Positions 58,922 through 64,000 of a stretch of 64,000 bases of DNA are shown piece after piece. Source of the stretch: Acidihalobacter ferrooxydans (GTDB lineage Bacteria; Pseudomonadota; Gammaproteobacteria; DSM-5130; Acidihalobacteraceae). The translations under genes and the position numbers were made by a program. Where the stretch lies: NCBI RefSeq assembly GCF_001975725.1, contig NZ_CP019434.1:124001-188000 (forward strand), given 5' to 3'. The notes under the pieces were generated by a model. The model saw only the letters and a list, made by a program, of their open reading frames with translations. It did no database searches and had not been told where the DNA came from. The stretch's first letter is position 1, and each line of letters begins with the position of its first letter.

Positions 58922-58946
58922 AAAAAGGCGCTTCAAGCGCCTTTTT
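58922..58946. terminator. Strong rho-independent terminator after the DUF4332 gene
   Basis: AAAAAGGCGCT-TCA-AGCGCCTTTTT: eleven pairs, a short loop and a T-run, directly after the DUF4332 stop. Because of the A-tract it could work in both directions. Confidence 0.92.
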
Positions 58947-59016
58947 CGTTTTTGCCGGTTTTATGTTTTTTATGCAGTGCTGTAAGGCGCCGTATCGTTG
59001 TAAGGGGGTATTTCAA

Positions 59017-59448
59017 ATGGATATCGAAGTCATTTTGCAATCGGCGGCCAAATTGTTCGCTGATCGGATCGGCCAATCGGCGGGCGGCCTGGATCAATCC
59101 AGCATTATCGACGCCTTCAAATCACTACTTGGGAACGGAAGTGGCGGCATCGATCTGGCGGGAATCATCAGTCGGATGAATAGCGGAGGGCTGGCAGCCG
59201 TGGCCAGTTCGTGGTTGGGCAATGGTGCGAACGAAGGGGTCGGTGCCAGTCAGATTCTCGATCTGTTTGGGGCAGACAAGATCAACGCCTTCGCGACCCG
59301 GCTGGGGCTCGATCCAGGTCAGGCAACACAGGGTTTGGAGGCGGCCATACCGGAAATTGTCGACAAGGCCTCCAGTGGCGGCTCCCTGCTCGAATCTGCT
59401 GGAGGACTCTCCGGTGCTTTGGGTATGGCAGGGGAATTTTTTGGGTAA
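59017..59448 (+). CDS. YidB-like (DUF937) protein
   Basis: ATG 59017 follows AAGGGGG; an upstream frame to 58963 is rejected. The 143-residue, glycine- and alanine-rich product matches the YidB/DUF937 pattern: SGGLAAVASSWLGNGANE, IDLAGIISRMNSG and the C-terminal LGLDPGQATQGLEAAIPE with IVDKASSGGSL. It is cytoplasmic, with no signal peptide. Function is not established. It lies alone between a terminator and a convergent ATPase gene. Confidence 0.82.
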   Translation: MDIEVILQSAAKLFADRIGQSAGGLDQSSIIDAFKSLLGNGSGGIDLAGIISRMNSGGLAAVASSWLGNGANEGVGASQILDLFGADKINAFATRLGLDPGQATQGLEAAIPEIVDKASSGGSLLESAGGLSGALGMAGEFFG

Positions 59449-59504
59449 GCGGGCTCGGCAGAGCGGCGCCCAGCACTGCTCGGCCGCCGATTTTCCTGAG
59501 TCGT

Positions 59505-60989
59505 TCACCGGCGCCCCAACAAGGCGCCGAGCATTCCCCGCATGAGTTGCCGCCCCAGTTGACTGCCGATGCTGCGGGCGGCGCTTTTGATAAACGCCTC
59601 GCCCACTGATTGACGGTTGCTGCGCCGCGCGGGCTTGTCTTGCGCGGCCCCTGCATTAGCCTGCGCTTCTGCGGCAGTCCGTCGCAGGGCTTCGGTCTGC
59701 CGCGCTTCGGCGCGCCTGGCCAGTTCCTCGTAGGCTGAATCCCGATCCTGCGGGTCATCGTAGCGATTGGCCAGCGGTGAGCGCGCCAAAACTGCCTGGC
59801 GTTCCTCCGCGGTCAACGGGCCGATCCGCGAACGCGGTGGCACGATCAAGGTGCGCTCGACCGGCTGCGGGCGCCCCTTTGCGTCGAGGCTGGAGACCAG
59901 CGCCTCGCCGATGCCGAGATCCGTCAGGGTAGCGGCTACATCCAATCCGGTGTTGACCGGGAAGTTCTCCGCGGCGGCGCGGATCGCCTTGCGATCCTTG
60001 GGCGTGAAAGCGCGCAGGGCATGCTGCAACTTGAGGCCGAGCTGACCGAGAACGTCAGCGGGCACGTCGGTCGGGCTTTGGGTCACGAAATAAATCCCGA
60101 CGCCCTTGGAGCGGATCAGACGCACCACCTGTTCGATTTTTTCCTGTAGTGCACGCGGCGCCCGGTCGAACAGCAGGTGAGCCTCATCGAAAAAAAACAC
60201 CAGCTTGGGTCGATCCGCATCGCCCGCTTCCGGCAGTTCCTCGAACAATTCCGCCAGTAGCCACAGCAGAAACGCGCTGTACAGTCGCGGGGCCTGGCTG
60301 TACAGGCGGGTGGCATCGAGCAGGCTGATCACGCCGCGCCCTGAAAAATCACGCTGCATCAAGTCCGCAAGCCGGAGTGCCGGCTCGCCGAAGAATTGCT
60401 CGCCACCCTGTTCTTCCAACACCAGCAAGCGGCGCTGGATAGCCGCAATACTGCCTGGGGCAAGGTTGCCATATTGCCGCGAAAGCTCTTTGCGATTTTC
60501 TCCGAGCCAGTTGAGCATGGCGCGCAGATCCTTGAGATCGAGCAACAGCAGGCCCTGGTCATCGGCGATGCGGAAGGCGGCATACAGAATGCCTTCCTGG
60601 GTGTCGTTCAATTCCAGCAGATTGGCCAGCAATAGCGGCCCCATTTCAGAAACCGTGGTGCGAATCGGATGACCGTTCTGGCCGAACAGATCCCATAAAA
60701 GAACGGGCGAAGCCTCGGCGTGATAATCCGGAACCGGAATGGTCTCAACGCGCTCCTGAATCTTGGGGTGCGCACTCGCCGCCGCGGCCAGCCCCGAGAG
60801 GTCGCCCTTGATGTCTGCCGCGAACACCGGCACGCCAAGACGGGAGAAGCCCTCGGCGAGGATCTGCAGACTCACCGTCTTGCCGGTACCGGTCGCGCCC
60901 GCGATCAAGCCGTGCCGATTGCCCATGCGCGGCAATTGAACCACCGGGCGTCCCGATGCTCCCCCGATCAATAGTGTTTGTGCCGACAT
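59505..60989 (-). CDS. HerA-like ATPase / DUF853 family (YjgR-like)
   Basis: ATG 60989 follows AAGGGGAT; the frame continues to 61007. This is a 494-residue cytoplasmic P-loop ATPase with Walker A GATGTGKTVS (about 29-38) and Walker B LVFFFDEAHLLFD. The C-terminus is basic and alanine/arginine rich (RRAEARQTEAL, SIGSQLGRQLMRGML). It is related to HerA-type DNA translocases but lacks a visible HAS-barrel; the bacterial YjgR/DUF853 branch has no settled function. It stands alone on the minus strand. Confidence 0.87.
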   Translation of the reverse strand: MSAQTLLIGGASGRPVVQLPRMGNRHGLIAGATGTGKTVSLQILAEGFSRLGVPVFAADIKGDLSGLAAAASAHPKIQERVETIPVPDYHAEASPVLLWDLFGQNGHPIRTTVSEMGPLLLANLLELNDTQEGILYAAFRIADDQGLLLLDLKDLRAMLNWLGENRKELSRQYGNLAPGSIAAIQRRLLVLEEQGGEQFFGEPALRLADLMQRDFSGRGVISLLDATRLYSQAPRLYSAFLLWLLAELFEELPEAGDADRPKLVFFFDEAHLLFDRAPRALQEKIEQVVRLIRSKGVGIYFVTQSPTDVPADVLGQLGLKLQHALRAFTPKDRKAIRAAAENFPVNTGLDVAATLTDLGIGEALVSSLDAKGRPQPVERTLIVPPRSRIGPLTAEERQAVLARSPLANRYDDPQDRDSAYEELARRAEARQTEALRRTAAEAQANAGAAQDKPARRSNRQSVGEAFIKSAARSIGSQLGRQLMRGMLGALLGRR

Positions 60990-61285
60990 GCGATCCCCTT
61001 TTTTCAAGTTCAGTCATTCAGCAGAAGCTGATGTCGCTCAGGCATGTACAAGCGAATTTTGTACGAAAAATCGCAGTCTACCCGAGTCAGTGCGCCAAAG
61101 AGATCGACAGAAACGTCTTGCCACACTCGTATGACTAAACTGATTAAGAATCTTCGGCAGACTTGCCCGCTAAGCATAGCGCAGCAGCATTGCCCGCACA
61201 CGCCACTGCATACCGGTCAAAATGGCACAGGTGCACTGTGAGCGACACCCGCCACCTCGGTGGTTCAACTGCTAAGCTTTTTTAT

Positions 61286-61408
61286 CCTGGATAGTCCATT
61301 AGGCGAGGAGCCGATTGCGCAGAGAATTGGATTCACGGAAAAAATTCTGAGCGAGCGGCATCGTTGCGCGATGCCCGAGCGAAGAAGCGATTTGTGGATT
61401 CAAGGATC
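61286..61408 (+). repeat. Repeat family C, copy 2 (about 123 bp)
   Basis: Contains ATTGCGCAGAGAATTGGATT, then the hairpin GGCATCG-TTGCG-CGATGCC near 61357-61378, flanked by GAGC and GAGCGAAG. It lies left of the enoyl-CoA hydratase gene, in inverted orientation to the copy on its right. The gap 60990-61457 holds no other recognisable feature. Confidence 0.78.
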
Positions 61409-61457
61409 ATGTAAGGGCGTCTCCGTCTAACGGATTGTCCGGGTTTATACATTCTGG

Positions 61458-62246
61458 ATGGATGTTCCCATGTCTATAGACTACGCAGAAGTTGCGCCCG
61501 GTATCGGGCTGCTGACGCTCAATCGCCCGCCCGCCAACGCATTGTCGCCTGATCTGCTCGCCGAACTGGACGAGAAGCTGCGTGGAGCCGTAAAGGATGG
61601 CGCTCGCGCAGTGGTGCTGGCGGGCCAGCCCGGCCTGTTTTCGGCCGGCTTCGATGTGCCGCTATTGCTGACGCTCGGTGAAACTGCCATGCAGTCGTTC
61701 TGGAGGACGTTTTTCGAAGTGCTGCGGACACTGGCAACGAGCCCAATACCGGTCGGCACAGCTATCACAGGCCACTGCCCAGCCGGCGGGACGGTGCTCT
61801 CACTGTTCACTGACTACCGTATCGCCGCGCAAGGTGAGTTCAAGCTCGGGCTGAACGAAGTGGAAGTCGGCTTATCGATGCCGCCACTTGTCTTCGCCGC
61901 CTTCCGGCGTTTGATCGGCGCGCGGGCCGCTGAACAGTATGCCGTGGCTGGCAGCCTGATCCCGCCCGCCGAGGCGCTCGCCTGTGGCCTGGTGGACGCT
62001 GTCGTGCCGCCGGAGCGGGTCGTAGAAGAAGCTCTGACGCGCGCGGCGCAGCTCGCCGCGCTACCGCCCAATGCGCTCGCTGCCACTCGGGCGCTCGCAC
62101 GTGCTGACCTCGTCGACTTATTCAATGACCTGAGCGAAGATCTTTATCGTGAGATGAATGTCATATGGTTCGGTACGGAAACGCAAACAGCGATGCGTGC
62201 CTTGCTTAACCGTATAGCAGATAACAAAAAGCGCGCCGATGCATGA
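61458..62246 (+). CDS. Enoyl-CoA hydratase/isomerase family protein
   Basis: This 262-residue crotonase-fold protein starts at ATG 61458 or ATG 61470. Family landmarks are LLTLNRPPANALSPDLLAEL, the oxyanion-hole stretch FSAGFDVPLLL and GHCPAGGTVLSLFTDYRIAA. LNEVEVGLSMPP corresponds to the acid/base region, with Glu retained. Length and the GHCPAGG pattern resemble mitochondrial-type 3,2-trans-enoyl-CoA isomerase more than hydratase. No other beta-oxidation gene is adjacent. The gene is isolated and flanked by inverted copies of repeat C. Confidence 0.87.
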   Translation: MDVPMSIDYAEVAPGIGLLTLNRPPANALSPDLLAELDEKLRGAVKDGARAVVLAGQPGLFSAGFDVPLLLTLGETAMQSFWRTFFEVLRTLATSPIPVGTAITGHCPAGGTVLSLFTDYRIAAQGEFKLGLNEVEVGLSMPPLVFAAFRRLIGARAAEQYAVAGSLIPPAEALACGLVDAVVPPERVVEEALTRAAQLAALPPNALAATRALARADLVDLFNDLSEDLYREMNVIWFGTETQTAMRALLNRIADNKKRADA

Positions 62247-62282
62247 ATTCGATAAATTCATCTGGAGAGGCACCCTTGCTTG

Positions 62283-62393
62283 ATATTTGAATCCTCAAAT
62301 CGCTTCTTCGCTCGGGCATCGCGCATTGATGCCGCTCGCTCAGAATTTTCCGTGAATCCCAATCTCTGCGCAATCACCCTCTCGTCTAATAGT
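62283..62393 (-). repeat. Repeat family C, copy 3 (about 111 bp, inverted)
   Basis: The reverse strand repeats the block order of the copy at 61286-61408 (GATTGCGCAGAG, GGGATTCACGGAAAATTCTG, GCGAGCGGCATC, GATGCCCGAGCGAAGAAGCG). Its hairpin keeps six pairs (GGCATC/GATGCC) with a different loop. Confidence 0.78.
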
Positions 62394-62465
62394 ATGTTGT
62401 TGTCTACTCATGCGGTACGTTAGCGCGTCAATATCAGGCTCGCCCGAGAGACAACAACAGCCTTG
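62394..62465. repeat. Repeat family B, truncated copy 3
   Basis: TGTTGTTGTCTACTCATGCG and GACAACAACAGCCTTG match the family B copy at 26887-27024, but the interior is shortened. It directly abuts repeat C copy 3. Confidence 0.55.
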
Positions 62466-62536
62466 CTCATGGTTCATTCGGATCAAATCAATTTTCTGCG
62501 AAATATCAGCGCAGAATTATGAAGCATCCGGAGTGA

Positions 62537-62687
62537 GAGACTGCCGGACAGGGGAAAAACGTCTGCGACGGTGGGCTAATGGGCCGCGTTTCGTGCGCGT
62601 ATGCGCCGAATAGAGCCGCGATTGGTGGAAAACTGACCTCCATCCCCCCTGGTCTCGCTACGACCCACCAGATCCGACAGTATCTCA
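62537..62687. repeat. Repeat family A, full-length but diverged copy (A6)
   Basis: In reverse orientation it follows A1 along its length (GAGACTGCCGGACAGGGG, GGGCTAATGGGCC, CGAATAGAGCC, ACTGACCTCCATC, AGATCCGACAG). The remaining 160 bases of the gap 62247-62843 include a 37-codon open frame at 62707-62820 that I cannot support as a gene. Confidence 0.6.
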
Positions 62688-62759
62688 GGGAAATATCCCG
62701 GTGGCTATGAGGCGACGGATTGAGTGTCCGCTGCTACGAAACTTTCAGGCGGTTTATGA

Positions 62760-63266
<507 letters not shown>

Positions 63267-63686
63267 TTACCGGATATCAGGGTTCTGAAGTCCACAGGGG
63301 ATAGGCGACGGTTTGCCAGCCTGAAGTCGATTAATAAGAAGCCGAAGTCTGTCTCCTGTATTATTTTTTGGCAATGATGGCGGTAAGTTTCTGAGTTCCG
63401 CTTTTTTCGCGTATGTACCAGAATCCATCATTCATTTTTGGACTATCTGAGTTGAAGGCATCTCTCAGATTTCTAAAAAAGGAATGACTGAGGTGTGGTA
63501 ACCCCGCATAGAACTGGGATGGTTTTTCCGAAAAGCCGTTCGATGAGACTGCACCCCAGCATCGTTTCTTAATGTACCTTGAACATCGGCGGATAGAGAA
63601 AAACCGGACGATGTGGCCGCTTCTACCGTCTGTCTCCGTGCAGCGGAGGCGTGCTCTGACACGGCTCCGCTGCACGGGGACGCTTA
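63267..63686. other. AT-richer stretch without a supported gene
   Basis: This 420-base interval is less GC-rich than its surroundings. A minus-strand frame covers 63361-63675 (104 codons), but its upstream half is compositionally unlike its downstream half, it lacks a clear ribosome-binding site and I recognise no family. It may be a decayed gene or acquired DNA. Confidence 0.4.
63636..63677. terminator. 13-bp perfect hairpin downstream of thiC
   Basis: CCGTGCAGCGGAG (63636-63648) pairs exactly with CTCCGCTGCACGG (63665-63677). It begins ten bases beyond the thiC stop on the minus strand. No T-run follows, so it may be a 3'-end stabiliser rather than a classical terminator. Confidence 0.55.

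Positions 63687-64000
<314 letters not shown>

Overview
The window looks like the chromosome of a GC-rich gammaproteobacterium. Full-length or partial PhoU, AmpG, L31, B12-dependent methionine synthase and ThiC are of proteobacterial type. A complete N-acetylglutaminylglutamine amide (NAGGN) osmolyte operon points to a salt-exposed lifestyle; a halotolerant member of the Chromatiales/Ectothiorhodospiraceae-Acidihalobacter type is my best guess, at low confidence. No tRNA, rRNA or CRISPR array was seen.

Layout. 1-10 kb: end of phoU, then an overlapping run ampG / mscS / small unknown gene / two c-di-GMP proteins / PfkB kinase, then rpmE and a secreted nuclease on the other strand. 10-23 kb: a putrescine/polyamine catabolism region (APC permease, aldehyde dehydrogenase, PotF-like binding protein, polyamine aminotransferase, two divergent gamma-glutamylpolyamine synthetases, PuuD-like hydrolase, PuuB-like oxidase), ending with a DJ-1/PfpI protein. 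23-26 kb: a diguanylate cyclase gene cut by an IS630-family element. 26-36 kb: a GntR regulator, a dipeptide-type ABC transporter (with a natural DppC-DppD fusion) and a divergent DUF1028 plus M20 amidohydrolase pair, then a YjdM/PhnA-type zinc-ribbon protein. 36-45 kb: a defence island, with type I restriction-modification genes hsdM-hsdS-[HTH antitoxin-PIN toxin]-hsdR, a membrane-anchored Mrr-like nuclease split by an amber codon, and a RhuM remnant. 45-52 kb: a GMC oxidoreductase and the NAGGN operon. 52-64 kb: metH, a glycosyltransferase pair (GT2 + ArnT/PMT-like), DUF4332, YidB-like and HerA-like genes, an enoyl-CoA hydratase/isomerase bracketed by inverted repeats, an orphan DUF2282 (bufferin-type) precursor, and the 3' end of thiC.

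The most unexpected layer is the intergenic DNA. At least four families of short dispersed inverted-repeat elements (here called A, B, C, D), plus a 523-bp hairpin-bounded element (E), fill nearly every gap longer than 300 bases. Two copies of C bracket one gene in inverted orientation, and two copies of D sit in the control regions of the polyamine and the peptide/amide clusters. Other points of interest are a perfect 34-bp palindrome containing the hsdS stop codon, a transposase whose stop codon is completed by the target site, and a 14-bp tandem repeat with DnaA-box-like sites in the rpmE leader.
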